Assembly (NCBI GenBank): GCA_946615495.1
Contig: CAMOHY010000006.1
Location: 1-24,571, forward strand
From: an uncultured Clostridia bacterium
Lineage (GTDB): Bacteria > Bacillota > Clostridia > Christensenellales > Aristaeellaceae
Direction: 5' to 3'
DNA length: 24,571 bases
Below are positions 1 to 7,600 of this stretch, piece by piece. A program made the position numbers and the translations under genes. The notes beneath the pieces were generated by a model that worked only from the letters and a program-made list of their open reading frames with translations, searched no databases and was not told the DNA's origin. Position 1 is the first letter of the stretch. Each line of letters starts with the position of its first letter.

Positions 1-34
1 GCTGGCGCTTCTTGGGCTGATAAGTACGTTTCAT
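1..34 (-). CDS. rpmH: 50S ribosomal protein L34, N-terminal fragment
   Basis: Only the first 11 codons lie in the window, on the minus strand: ATG at 34-32, giving MKRTYQPKKRQ. This is the highly conserved N-terminus of bacterial ribosomal protein L34, a small basic protein of the large subunit. An AGAAGGAGT ribosome binding site sits at about 44-53, and a consensus promoter lies further upstream at 127-155. The gene runs off the left edge. In most bacteria rnpA and yidC follow it, and dnaA/oriC lies on its upstream side. Here plsX occupies that upstream side instead. The assignment rests on 11 residues, but they are very characteristic. Confidence 0.88.
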   Translation of the reverse strand, partial: MKRTYQPKKRQ

Positions 35-60
35 GACGGCAACAACTCCTTCTAATTTCC

Positions 61-82
61 AAAATGCCTGATCCGGCATTTT
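61..82 (-). promoter_or_regulatory. Hairpin in the rpmH 5' leader
   Basis: AAAATGCC (61-68) and GGCATTTT (75-82) form a perfect 8-bp inverted repeat with a 6-nt loop. In the rpmH transcript it lies in the 5' untranslated region, just upstream of the ribosome binding site. It could be a leader structure affecting rpmH expression. The sequence does not show whether it is regulatory. Confidence 0.4.
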
Positions 83-126
83 ATCTGGCGCATTGTGATC
101 GTGATTCACCACAAAACAGCTATTAT

Positions 127-155
127 AGTATATCCATCGCGCCCCTGGATGTCAA
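127..155 (-). promoter_or_regulatory. Sigma-A promoter for rpmH
   Basis: On the minus strand, TTGACA (155-150) and TATACT (132-127) are separated by exactly 17 nt. The -35 is a perfect consensus and the -10 differs at one base. It faces leftward into rpmH with a leader of roughly 85 nt, as expected for a highly expressed ribosomal protein gene. Confidence 0.82.
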
Positions 156-236
156 GCGATTTTCCAAACCGAAAAAAATTTTCCCGTTTTTTTCTCCGCC
201 GCATGCCGCTGCCAGCCAGGTTTTCGCGGGGAATGC

Positions 237-265
237 TTGTCAAGTCCGGTTTTATGTGGTACAAT
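237..265 (+). promoter_or_regulatory. Sigma-A promoter for plsX
   Basis: TTGTCA (237-242) and TACAAT (260-265) are separated by 17 nt, and each differs from consensus at one position. It lies about 40 nt upstream of the plsX start and is divergent from the rpmH promoter. It probably drives plsX-acpP and perhaps further into the rnc-smc group. I saw no FapR-like operator around it. Confidence 0.82.
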
Positions 266-306
266 AGCATGTCTATTTATGAGCCTTTGGAATGGAGGGG
301 AACGCC

Positions 307-1314
307 ATGATTCACATTTATCTGGACGCCATGGGCGGCGACAACGCCCCGCAGTGCACTGTGGAAGGGGCCAAGGAAGCCCTCCGGGCCGATAAAGAAT
401 TAAAGATCACCCTGGCCGGGCCCAGGGCCGATATAGAAAAAATGCTTCAGGACTGCCAGGATATCCGGGACAGGCTGGATATTGACGACTGCACCGAGAT
501 CATTACCAACCACGACGCGCCGGTGATGGCCATCCGCCAAAAGAAAAATTCCGCCCAGGTGAAGGGCATGCTGCTGGTGCGGGAGGGCCGCGCGGACGGG
601 TTCGTTTCCGCCGGGTCCACCGGGGCCACGCTGGCGGGCGGCATGTTCCGCCTGGGCCGCATCGAGGGCGTGGAGCGCCCGGCCCTGGCGCCCCTGCTGC
701 CCAACGGCAAAGGCTTTTTCTGCCTCATCGACTGCGGGGCCAACGTGGATTGCCTGCCCGCCTATCTGCCCCAGTTCGGCGTCATGGGCGCGGCGTACTT
801 AAAGGCCGTGCGCGGCGTGGAGGACCCCAGGGTGGGCCTTGTCAACATCGGGGCGGAAAGCGAAAAGGGCAACGCCCTGGTAAAGGCCGCCTATCCGCTG
901 ATGGAGCAGGCCCCCTTCCGCTTCATCGGCAACGTGGAGGGCCGGGATATTACCGCCGACGTGGCCGACGTGGTGGTGTGCGACGGCTTTTCGGGCAACC
1001 TGATTTTAAAATTCATGGAAGGCGTGGCCGGCACGCTGCTGGGCATGATTAAAAAGGAAATTTACGCCGACACCCGCAGCAAAATCGGCGGGCTGCTGGC
1101 CAAGCCCGCGTTCAAGCGCGTGAAGAAAACCATGGATTATACCGAAGTGGGCGGCGCCCCCCTGCTGGGCGTAAAGGGCGTGGTGGTCAAGGCCCACGGC
1201 TCCAGCAACGCCCACGCCATCGCCTGCGCGATCCGCCAGGCCGCCCTGATGGTGCGGAAAAACCTGGTTGATACCATAGAACAAGAAATCACCAAACAAT
1301 TGCAAGCACAGTAA
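307..1314 (+). CDS. plsX: Phosphate acyltransferase PlsX
   Basis: PlsX converts acyl-ACP and phosphate into acyl-phosphate, the acyl donor that PlsY uses for the first step of phosphatidic acid synthesis. It is a peripheral membrane enzyme. The 335-residue product has the family's usual length and motifs: DAMGGDNAP at 7-15, then SAGSTGA, DCGAN, NIGAESEKGN, GNVEGRDI, DGFSGN, GGAPLLGVKG and AHGSS. I chose the ATG at 307 because GGAGGGG at 294-300 is a well-spaced ribosome binding site and MIHIYLDAMGG is the normal N-terminus. An in-frame ATG at 292 would lie on top of that site. The gene is 16 nt from acpP, matching the common plsX-acpP pairing in Bacillota, but fabD and fabG, often found between them, are absent. 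Confidence 0.96.
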   Translation: MIHIYLDAMGGDNAPQCTVEGAKEALRADKELKITLAGPRADIEKMLQDCQDIRDRLDIDDCTEIITNHDAPVMAIRQKKNSAQVKGMLLVREGRADGFVSAGSTGATLAGGMFRLGRIEGVERPALAPLLPNGKGFFCLIDCGANVDCLPAYLPQFGVMGAAYLKAVRGVEDPRVGLVNIGAESEKGNALVKAAYPLMEQAPFRFIGNVEGRDITADVADVVVCDGFSGNLILKFMEGVAGTLLGMIKKEIYADTRSKIGGLLAKPAFKRVKKTMDYTEVGGAPLLGVKGVVVKAHGSSNAHAIACAIRQAALMVRKNLVDTIEQEITKQLQAQ

Positions 1315-1330
1315 AAAGGAGGAAGCAGCA

Positions 1331-1558
1331 ATGGTATACGAAACTGTAGCTGGCATGATTGCCAAGCAGCTGAAAATGGACGTGAAGGACGTAACCCCCG
1401 ATAAGCGGCTGGTGGAGGACCTGAAGGCCGACAGCGCCAACGTGATGGTGCTCATCATGGACCTGGAGGACCAGTTCAACATGACCGTGGACGACGCCGC
1501 CATCACCACCCTGCGCACCGTGGGCGACGTGGTCAAGTACATCGAGGAACGTCAATAA
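1331..1558 (+). CDS. acpP: Acyl carrier protein, variant DSA motif
   Basis: This 75-residue acidic protein is the size of a fatty-acid acyl carrier protein. It carries the growing acyl chain on a 4'-phosphopantetheine arm attached to a serine. The fold is recognisable from LVEDLKADSANVMVLIMDLE (27-46) and TVGDVVKYIEE near the C-terminus. The attachment serine is Ser35. The motif reads D-S-A-N rather than the near-universal D-S-L-D. Since the residues after the serine contact partner enzymes, the change is notable, although the plsX-acpP-rnc context argues for the housekeeping ACP. AGGAGG at 1318-1323 precedes the ATG. A specialised second ACP elsewhere in the genome cannot be excluded. Confidence 0.92.
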   Translation: MVYETVAGMIAKQLKMDVKDVTPDKRLVEDLKADSANVMVLIMDLEDQFNMTVDDAAITTLRTVGDVVKYIEERQ

Positions 1559-1581
1559 TATCCCCCCGGCGGGGAACACAC

Positions 1582-1614
1582 GTAGGGGCGGCACGATTTC
1601 ATGTCCGCCCCTAC
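1582..1614. repeat. Short palindromic intergenic repeat
   Basis: GTAGGGGCGG (1582-1591) and CCGCCCCTAC (1605-1614) are perfect 10-bp inverted arms around a 13-nt loop, between acpP and rnc. No T-tract follows, so it is not a normal intrinsic terminator. Similar GTAGGGGCGG palindromes are dispersed in many genomes, so I read it as a small intergenic repeat or an mRNA-processing hairpin. The latter would fit a position immediately upstream of rnc. Confidence 0.5.
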
Positions 1615-1642
1615 AGACTGTCAGAAGAAGGAACGCATCATC

Positions 1643-2305
1643 ATGTCGGACTATTCGGCACTGGAGCAGGCTGTCGGCCACGTTTTTTCGCGGCCCGCCC
1701 TGCTCCGTCAGGCGCTCACCCATCCGTCCCTGAGCCCCCAGCATAACCAACGGCTGGAATTTTTGGGCGACGCGGTGCTGGAATTGTGCGTCAGCGAAAA
1801 AATCTATGAAAAGCACCCGGAAATGCACGAGGGGGCCATGACCCGCCTGCGGCAAAAGCTGGTGCGGGAAGAAAAGCTGGCCGAGGCGGCCCGGCAGGTC
1901 CGCCTGGGCGGCTTTTTGCGCATGGACCGCAGCTGTGAGCTTTCGGGAGGAAGGGAAAACCCTTCCGTGCTGTGCGACGCCTTTGAGGCGGTGCTGGCCG
2001 CCGTGTATCTGGACGGCGGGCTGGACGCCGCCCGCGAGATGGTGCTGCGCCTGATCGGCGATTGCTCCGAAACCGGAGAAAACGACGCCAAAAGCGCCCT
2101 GCAGGAATACCTGCAAGGGGAAGGGCGTTCCATGCCCTCCTATGTAACGCTGGGGGAAGAGGGGCCGCCCCACGACCGGGTGTTCACCGCCGCCGTGCTG
2201 GTGGACGGAGAAGAAATCGCCCAGGGACGGGGCACCAGCAAAAAACGGGCCGAGCAGGAGGCAGCCGCCGCCGCGCTGGGCCTGATGAAGCGTTCGGGGG
2301 TTTGA
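1643..2305 (+). CDS. rnc: Ribonuclease III
   Basis: RNase III cleaves double-stranded RNA, including rRNA precursors and structured mRNAs, as a dimer in the cytoplasm. The 220-residue product has the two-domain layout. The N-terminal endonuclease domain carries the signature NQRLEFLGDAVLE (35-47), containing acidic residues Glu39 and Asp43, plus Asp112 and Glu115 in CDAFEAVLAA. The C-terminal double-stranded RNA-binding domain is at about 153-218, ending in TSKKRAEQEAAAAAL. The start at 1643 is preceded by AAGGAA at 1628-1633. A longer in-frame start at 1601 would begin inside the palindromic repeat and has no good binding site. The gene is followed 7 nt later by smc, the usual rnc-smc order of Bacillota. 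Confidence 0.95.
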   Translation: MSDYSALEQAVGHVFSRPALLRQALTHPSLSPQHNQRLEFLGDAVLELCVSEKIYEKHPEMHEGAMTRLRQKLVREEKLAEAARQVRLGGFLRMDRSCELSGGRENPSVLCDAFEAVLAAVYLDGGLDAAREMVLRLIGDCSETGENDAKSALQEYLQGEGRSMPSYVTLGEEGPPHDRVFTAAVLVDGEEIAQGRGTSKKRAEQEAAAAALGLMKRSGV

Positions 2306-2312
2306 AGGGAGC

Positions 2313-5300
2313 ATGCGCCTTAAAAAACTGGAAATTCACGGGTTCAAATCCTTCGCCGACCGGACGGAGATTGTGTTCAACCAAGGCATCACCGGCATTG
2401 TGGGCCCCAACGGCTCCGGAAAAAGCAACATCGGCGACGCCGTGCGCTGGGTGCTGGGCGAACAGAGCGCCAAGGTGCTCCGCGGCGCGAAAATGGAGGA
2501 TGTGATCTTCGGCGGCACCGCCAAGCGCAAGCCCGCCTCCTACTGCGAAGTGAGCCTGGTGTTCGATAATGAAGACGGAGCGCTCAAATCCAGCTTTTCC
2601 GAGGTTATGGTCACGCGCCGGGTGTACCGCAGCGGCGACAGCGAATATTACCTGAACAAAACGGCCTGCCGCCTGAAGGATATTCTGGAATTGTTCCGGG
2701 ATACGGGCATCGGCCGGGAGGGCTATTCCCTCATCGGCCAGGGCCGCATCGACGAAATCCTTTCCGCTAAAAGCGAGGACCGGCGCCAGGTGTTTGAAGA
2801 GGCCGCCGGGGTGATGACCTACCGGGTGCGCAAGGAGGACGCGGAAAGGAAGCTGGCCCGCACGCGGGAAAACCTGAGCCGCGTCAACGATATCCTGGAG
2901 GAGCTTTCCTCCCGCGTGGAGCCGCTGGAAAAGCAGGCCGCCGCCGCCAAGGAATATTTGGAATTGGCCGAGCGGCTCAAGCATTTGGAAATCAATATTT
3001 TCCTGATCCGCCACGATAAGGTAAAGGAGCGCATGGCCGCCCTGGGCCAAACCATCGAAGGGCTCAAGGACGTGCTGCTCCACCATGAAGCGCGCCTGAA
3101 CGAAAACGCCGCCGGGCGGGAACAATTGGAGGAAGCCATCGCCCGGCTGGAGGAAGAATTGGCCGCCGCCCGCCAGCGGCATTTGAACATGACCGACGGC
3201 CTGCACGAAATGCAGTCCGCGCGGGAACGCACCGCCCACCAGATTGAATCCGGCCGGGAAAACCTGAGCCGTATCGAGGGCGAAATGGCTGAAAACCTGC
3301 GCAAGCAGGAGGAGCTGCGTTCCCTGTTTGAAAAAGGGGAGCAGGATACCCAGCAAAGCGGCCAGGCGCTCCAGCAGGCCCAAAACGATTTGGACCGGGA
3401 GCAGGAAAAGCTGGACCGCTGCCTGGACAGCGCCCAGGAAAAGGAAGCCGCTCTGGATAAGCATAAAGCGGATATCCTTTCGGCCATGAACCGGCTGTCC
3501 GACGTGCGCAACCAGCAGGCCCGGCAGCAGGCCATTTCGGCCCAAATGAAAAACCGCTTGAGCGAAATTGAGCAGAGCATTCAGGAGGGCGGCAAGCGCC
3601 AGCAGGAATTGGTTCTGGCCCTGCGCGGCGCCGAGCAGCAGGCCGCCCAGGTAGACCAGGGGCTGGAGCGGCTCAAGGCCGACGCCGTGCAGACGGAGGC
3701 CAACCTCCGGTCTCTTACCCAGGAAACCCAGGAAAAAGCCGAACGCGCCCAAAGCCTGAACGCAAAATTCCAGGGCGATGTGAGCCGCCTGCGCCTGATG
3801 GAAGAAATGAGCCGGGAAATGGAGGGCTACAACCAGTCCGTCCGCCGGGCCCTTTCCTTCGCCCAGAACGACCCCGCCGTGCGGGGCGTGGTGGCGCGGC
3901 TCATGCAGGTGCCCAAGGAATTGGAAACCGCCATCGATATGGTGCTGGGCGGGGCGCTGCAAAATATCGTTACGGAAAACGAAGAAGCCGCCAAGCGCAT
4001 GATCGACCACCTGCGCAATAACCGCCTGGGCCGGGCCACCTTTTTGCCCATGACCTCGGTAAAAAGCCGGGTGCTCACCCAGGAGGAGCGCCGCCTGCTT
4101 TCCATGCCGGGCTGCCTGGGCGTGGCCAGCGAATTGATTTCCTACGCGCCCGAATACCAGGGCATTATGGAAAATTTGCTGGGCCGCACCGTGATCGCGA
4201 AGGACCTGGACAGCGGCATCCCCATCATGCGGGCGGGCCGCCACGCCTTCCGGCTGGTGACGCTGGGGGGCGACGTGATGCACTCCGGCGGCTCCATGAC
4301 CGGCGGCACGGCGCAAAAAAGCGCGGTGAGCCTGCTGGGCCGGGAGCGCGAAATGAAGGAATTGCAGCGCGCGCTTTCTCAGGAGCGGGCCGATTTGGCC
4401 GCCCTGCGGGAGGAGCTTTCGGCCCTCCAGGAACGCCGGGAGGAATTAAAGCGCCTGCGCAACGAAGCCATGGACCGGGTGCATCAGGAGGAAATTGCCG
4501 TGGCCCGCGAGCAGGAGCGGGTGTTCAACGCCAAGGCGGAATTGACCGCCGCCTCCCAGCAGCTGGACCGCACCCGCGACGCCCGCCAGCAATTGCAGGA
4601 AAGCATCGCCGAAATCGAACGGGACCTGGCCCAGGCCCAAACCCTGGCCGAAAGCGAAACCATTGACCGGGAAGCCATGGACCAAAAAACCGAGGAATTG
4701 CAAAAAGCCCTGTTCCTCGCCCGCGAGCAGGCCGACGCCCAGCGGGACCGGGTGACGAAAATGCGCCTGGATTTTGCGGAATTATCCTACGCCCTGGACA
4801 CCCTGCGCCGGGACAAGGCCCGGCGGGACCAGGAGCTTTCCCAGCTTTCCCGCGCCCTGGACGCTTTGCGCCGGGATAAGGAAGAGCGGGAAGCGCAGCT
4901 TCAAAAGGCCCAGGCGGAATTGCAGGCGCAAACGGAGGCCTGCGCCGCCCAGGAAGAAAAGGTGGCCCAGGAAAAGGAGCGCGTGGACGCGCTGGAGGAA
5001 AGCCGCCAGGAAAAAGCCCAAAAACAGCGGGATTGCGTGCGCCTGAGCGAAGAAATTCACAAAGCCTACGACGAGGACAGCATGAAGCTTCACCGCACGG
5101 AGCTGAGCCTGGACCGGGCGGAAAACGAGCTGAAGGTGATGACCGACCATATTTTCAACACCTACGATCTCACCTATGCCGGGGCGGAGGAATTCCGGGC
5201 GGAGGGCAAGTTCGATTTGTCCTCCAGCGATAAGGAAGCCGCCGCGCTGCGCAGCCGCATCCGGGAAATGGGCCATGTGAACGTGGCGGCCATTGAGGAA

Positions 5301-5870
5301 TACGCCGCCACCAAGGAACGCTTTGACGACCTGACCGCCCAGCAGCAGGATTTGACCAAGGCGGAAGGGGACCTGCAAAGCCTCATTACCCGGCTGCTCG
5401 CCCAGATGGAGCGCCAATTCGTTACGGAATTTGATAAGCTGGGCGGATTTTTTAAGGAAACCTTCTCCCGGCTCTTTGGCGGCGGCTACGCCGAGCTCAA
5501 GCTCACCGACCCTGACGACGCCCTGAACTGCGGCATTGAGGTAATTGCCCAGCCTCCCGGAAAAAAGCTGCAATTGCTCAGCCTCCTTTCCGGCGGCGAA
5601 AGGGCCCTGACCGCCATCGCCATCCTGTTCGCCATGCTCAAGCTCAAGCCCACGCCCTTCTGCATTCTGGATGAAATCGAGGCGGCCTTGGACGAGGCGA
5701 ACATCGGCTACTTCGCCGATTATCTGTGCGAATACGCCAGCACCACCCAGTTCGTGGTGGTCACGCACCGCAAGGGCACCATGGAGCGCTGTGACGCGCT
5801 CTACGGCGTGGCCATGCAGGAGCGGGGCGTCAGCGGCATGGTGTCCGTCAATTTGCAGGACTACGAATAA
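2313..5870 (+). CDS. smc: Chromosome segregation protein SMC
   Basis: SMC is the ATPase core of bacterial condensin and, with ScpA and ScpB, compacts and segregates the chromosome. The 1185 residues match the family. The head half with Walker A GPNGSGKSN is at 31-39. A long coiled coil runs from about 170 to 500. A hinge lies at about 510-665 and includes GGDVMHSGGSMTGG. A second coiled coil follows, then the C-terminal head with ABC signature LLSGGERALTAIAIL and Walker B FCILDEIEAALDEAN. GAAGGGA provides the binding site. It sits 7 nt after rnc and upstream of ftsY, the conserved order. It appears intact with no frameshift. Confidence 0.97.
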   Translation: MRLKKLEIHGFKSFADRTEIVFNQGITGIVGPNGSGKSNIGDAVRWVLGEQSAKVLRGAKMEDVIFGGTAKRKPASYCEVSLVFDNEDGALKSSFSEVMVTRRVYRSGDSEYYLNKTACRLKDILELFRDTGIGREGYSLIGQGRIDEILSAKSEDRRQVFEEAAGVMTYRVRKEDAERKLARTRENLSRVNDILEELSSRVEPLEKQAAAAKEYLELAERLKHLEINIFLIRHDKVKERMAALGQTIEGLKDVLLHHEARLNENAAGREQLEEAIARLEEELAAARQRHLNMTDGLHEMQSARERTAHQIESGRENLSRIEGEMAENLRKQEELRSLFEKGEQDTQQSGQALQQAQNDLDREQEKLDRCLDSAQEKEAALDKHKADILSAMNRLSDVRNQQARQQAISAQMKNRLSEIEQSIQEGGKRQQELVLALRGAEQQAAQVDQGLERLKADAVQTEANLRSLTQETQEKAERAQSLNAKFQGDVSRLRLMEEMSREMEGYNQSVRRALSFAQNDPAVRGVVARLMQVPKELETAIDMVLGGALQNIVTENEEAAKRMIDHLRNNRLGRATFLPMTSVKSRVLTQEERRLLSMPGCLGVASELISYAPEYQGIMENLLGRTVIAKDLDSGIPIMRAGRHAFRLVTLGGDVMHSGGSMTGGTAQKSAVSLLGREREMKELQRALSQERADLAALREELSALQERREELKRLRNEAMDRVHQEEIAVAREQERVFNAKAELTAASQQLDRTRDARQQLQESIAEIERDLAQAQTLAESETIDREAMDQKTEELQKALFLAREQADAQRDRVTKMRLDFAELSYALDTLRRDKARRDQELSQLSRALDALRRDKEEREAQLQKAQAELQAQTEACAAQEEKVAQEKERVDALEESRQEKAQKQRDCVRLSEEIHKAYDEDSMKLHRTELSLDRAENELKVMTDHIFNTYDLTYAGAEEFRAEGKFDLSSSDKEAAALRSRIREMGHVNVAAIEEYAATKERFDDLTAQQQDLTKAEGDLQSLITRLLAQMERQFVTEFDKLGGFFKETFSRLFGGGYAELKLTDPDDALNCGIEVIAQPPGKKLQLLSLLSGGERALTAIAILFAMLKLKPTPFCILDEIEAALDEANIGYFADYLCEYASTTQFVVVTHRKGTMERCDALYGVAMQERGVSGMVSVNLQDYE

Positions 5871-5900
5871 TTAGGGGTTAGAAAAGTGAGGAATTTTTGA

Positions 5901-5994
5901 CAGAGTGAACAGAGGACAGAGAACAGTTTACGTAGATGAAGCAATGGGCCGCGCGCTTCTATAATATAAACTGTACGCTGAACTCTGTACTCTG
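5901..5994. repeat. Long imperfect inverted repeat between smc and ftsY
   Basis: Arm 5901-5930 pairs with arm 5967-5994: about 24 of 30 positions match, allowing a 2-nt gap, around a 36-nt centre. Both arms are built from CAGAGT / ACAGAG / ACAGTTTA words. The centre contains TATAAT (5960-5965), but I see no convincing -35 at the right distance. The rest of the 5871-6043 gap holds only the ftsY ribosome binding site. The arms could be a MITE-like or dispersed noncoding repeat. Confidence 0.5.
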
Positions 5995-6043
5995 AAAAAA
6001 CCGTCTTGTTTCATTTTTCGACTGGGGATAAGGAGGGAAAACC

Positions 6044-6949
6044 ATGGGTTTCTTTCAGCGACTCAAGCAGGGCTTGACCAAAACCCGCGGAGGCCTGACG
6101 GACAAGGTGGACGAGCTGGTAAAAAACACCCGCGTGATCGACGAGGATTTTTACGATGAACTGACCGATATTCTCATTCTGGCCGACGTGGGCATGGCCG
6201 CCACCACCGAGGTGATGGACAAGCTGAAAAAACGGGTGGAGGAACAGAAGGTCAAGGACGCGGACGCCGCCAAGGAGATTTTTAAGCAGATTCTGGTGGA
6301 GGAAATGAACATTCCAAGGCCTTCCCTGCGCTGGCCCATGGTCATGTTCGTGGTAGGGGTCAACGGCGTGGGCAAAACCACCACCATCGGCAAGCTGGCC
6401 CTGCGCTTCCAGGAAATCGGCCGCAGCGTCACCCTGGCCGCGGCGGACACCTTCCGCGCCGCCGCCGACGAGCAATTGGCCGTGTGGGCGGAGCGGGCCA
6501 AGGTGCCCATCGTTCGCGGCAAGGAGGGGGGCGACCCCGCCGCCGTGGTGTACGACGCCGTGCAGAGCGCCAAGGCGCATAAGACCGACCTGCTCATCGT
6601 GGACACCGCGGGCCGGCTGCACAACAAAAAGAACCTGATGGACGAATTGTCCAAAATGCGCCGCATCATCGACCGGGAATACCCGGAAGCCGAAATGCGC
6701 TGCATGCTGGTGCTGGACGCCACCACCGGCCAAAACGGCATCCAGCAGGCCAAGCAGTTTAAGGAAGCGGCGGAAATCAACGGCATCGTGCTCACCAAGC
6801 TGGACGGCACCGCCAAGGGCGGCGTGGCCATCGCCATCCGCAAGGAATTGAATATTCCCGTATGGTATATCGGCGTGGGCGAGGGCATTGACGATCTGCA
6901 GGCCTTCGACGCCAAGGAATTCGTGAACGCGCTGTTTGGGGACAAATGA
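6044..6949 (+). CDS. ftsY: Signal recognition particle receptor FtsY
   Basis: FtsY is the membrane-associated SRP receptor GTPase. It pairs with Ffh to deliver ribosomes making membrane proteins to the Sec translocon. The 301-residue product is the compact NG form, without the long acidic A domain of proteobacterial FtsY. An N-terminal helical domain (about 1-85) is followed by the GTPase: G1 GVNGVGKTT at 105-113, DTFRAAADEQL from 135, DTAGR at 187-191, TKLDGTAKGG at 251-260, and the closing motif GVGEGIDDLQAF. AAGGAGG lies just upstream of the ATG. ylxM and ffh, common downstream neighbours, are missing here. Confidence 0.96.
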   Translation: MGFFQRLKQGLTKTRGGLTDKVDELVKNTRVIDEDFYDELTDILILADVGMAATTEVMDKLKKRVEEQKVKDADAAKEIFKQILVEEMNIPRPSLRWPMVMFVVGVNGVGKTTTIGKLALRFQEIGRSVTLAAADTFRAAADEQLAVWAERAKVPIVRGKEGGDPAAVVYDAVQSAKAHKTDLLIVDTAGRLHNKKNLMDELSKMRRIIDREYPEAEMRCMLVLDATTGQNGIQQAKQFKEAAEINGIVLTKLDGTAKGGVAIAIRKELNIPVWYIGVGEGIDDLQAFDAKEFVNALFGDK

Positions 6950-6983
6950 TTTTTTTCCATGCTGACCGTGAGGTGACGATGCC

Positions 6984-7448
6984 ATGAAGCTTCTGCGGCT
7001 GTTTACCCGCAAAGCCACATTTTCCGACAGCGTGCTGGACCTGGTGCTTTCCAATGAGGACGTGCGGGATGAAAGCTGCGGCATTCAGGACGGCTACACC
7101 TTTTCCATTTTCCGCGCGGGCACCCGCGACTATGTGGGCTATGTGAGCCTGCGGCTGGGCGAAAGCCCTGGGCTGTACTATCTGGGCCACATCGGCTACC
7201 GCATTGAGGAAAAGCACCGGGGCCACGGCTACGCGGCCCACGCCTGCCGCCTGATGCTGCCGCTGATGGAAAGGCTGCGCCTGGGCAGCGTGGTGATTAC
7301 CACCAACGTGGAAAACATCGCTTCCCGCAAAACCTGCGAGCATCTGGGCTGCGTGCTGGAGCGCATCGCCCCCGTGCCGCCGGAGCAGCGCGCCCTGTGC
7401 GCCGGGGCCACGGAGAAATGCCGCTACATCTGGCGCATGGAAGCATAG
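6984..7448 (+). CDS. GNAT family N-acetyltransferase
   Basis: The 154-residue product has the length and core of a GCN5-related acetyltransferase, which moves an acetyl group from acetyl-CoA to an amine. The acetyl-CoA-binding motif A is visible as GYRIEEKHRGHGYAAHA (71-87), followed by a strand and helix ending in TTNVENIASRKTCEHLG, typical of motif B in the RimJ/RimL-like branch. GAGGTGA lies 7 nt before the ATG. It starts 34 nt after ftsY and may be co-transcribed with it. The substrate cannot be inferred, since it could be a protein N-terminus, a small molecule or an antibiotic. Confidence 0.83.
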   Translation: MKLLRLFTRKATFSDSVLDLVLSNEDVRDESCGIQDGYTFSIFRAGTRDYVGYVSLRLGESPGLYYLGHIGYRIEEKHRGHGYAAHACRLMLPLMERLRLGSVVITTNVENIASRKTCEHLGCVLERIAPVPPEQRALCAGATEKCRYIWRMEA

Positions 7449-7493
7449 GAAACAGCATACAATAAGAAGAACTCATTTATAACCGCGGGGATA

Positions 7494-7576
7494 AGAAAAC
7501 AGCGTGCAGAGTACGGATGATAAAGTATGCGCTTAACTGATTGGGTAAAAAGCAAAATAATCTGCGCTCTGTTTCT
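7494..7576. repeat. Second imperfect inverted repeat, upstream of hydrolase gene
   Basis: Arms 7494-7512 and 7559-7576 pair at about 15 of 18 positions with one gap. The left arm contains CAGCGTGCAGAGTAC, which uses the same CAGCGT / CAGAGTAC words as the repeat downstream of smc. The two may be degenerate copies of one dispersed element. The gap 7449-7600 holds otherwise only a possible promoter and a ribosome binding site. Confidence 0.35.
7533..7561 (+). promoter_or_regulatory. Possible promoter for the hydrolase-MurF-like pair
   Basis: TTAACT (7533-7538) and AATAAT (7556-7561) are 17 nt apart and resemble sigma-A -35 and -10 elements, matching 4 and 5 of 6 positions. It lies 40 nt before the gene, inside the inverted repeat, and is only a moderate match. 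Confidence 0.38.
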
Positions 7577-7600
7577 CAAAACCTTTAGGAGGATGGCCCC

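Noticed and set aside
35..306. Replication origin in the rpmH-plsX gap
   Set aside because: Position next to rpmH suggested it, but I found no DnaA boxes or AT-rich 13-mers and dnaA is not adjacent.
1289..2314. A 341-codon minus-strand frame over acpP and rnc
   Set aside because: It mirrors real genes on the plus strand and has no recognisable domain.
2184..4316. A 710-codon open frame on the minus strand across rnc and smc
   Set aside because: It runs antisense to two clear genes, has Gly/His/Gln-rich low-complexity composition typical of the reverse of GC-rich coding DNA, and shows no family motif or binding site.
4782..5768. A 328-codon minus-strand frame over the smc C-terminus
   Set aside because: Leu/Gly/His-rich shadow of the coiled-coil and head domain of smc; no independent support.
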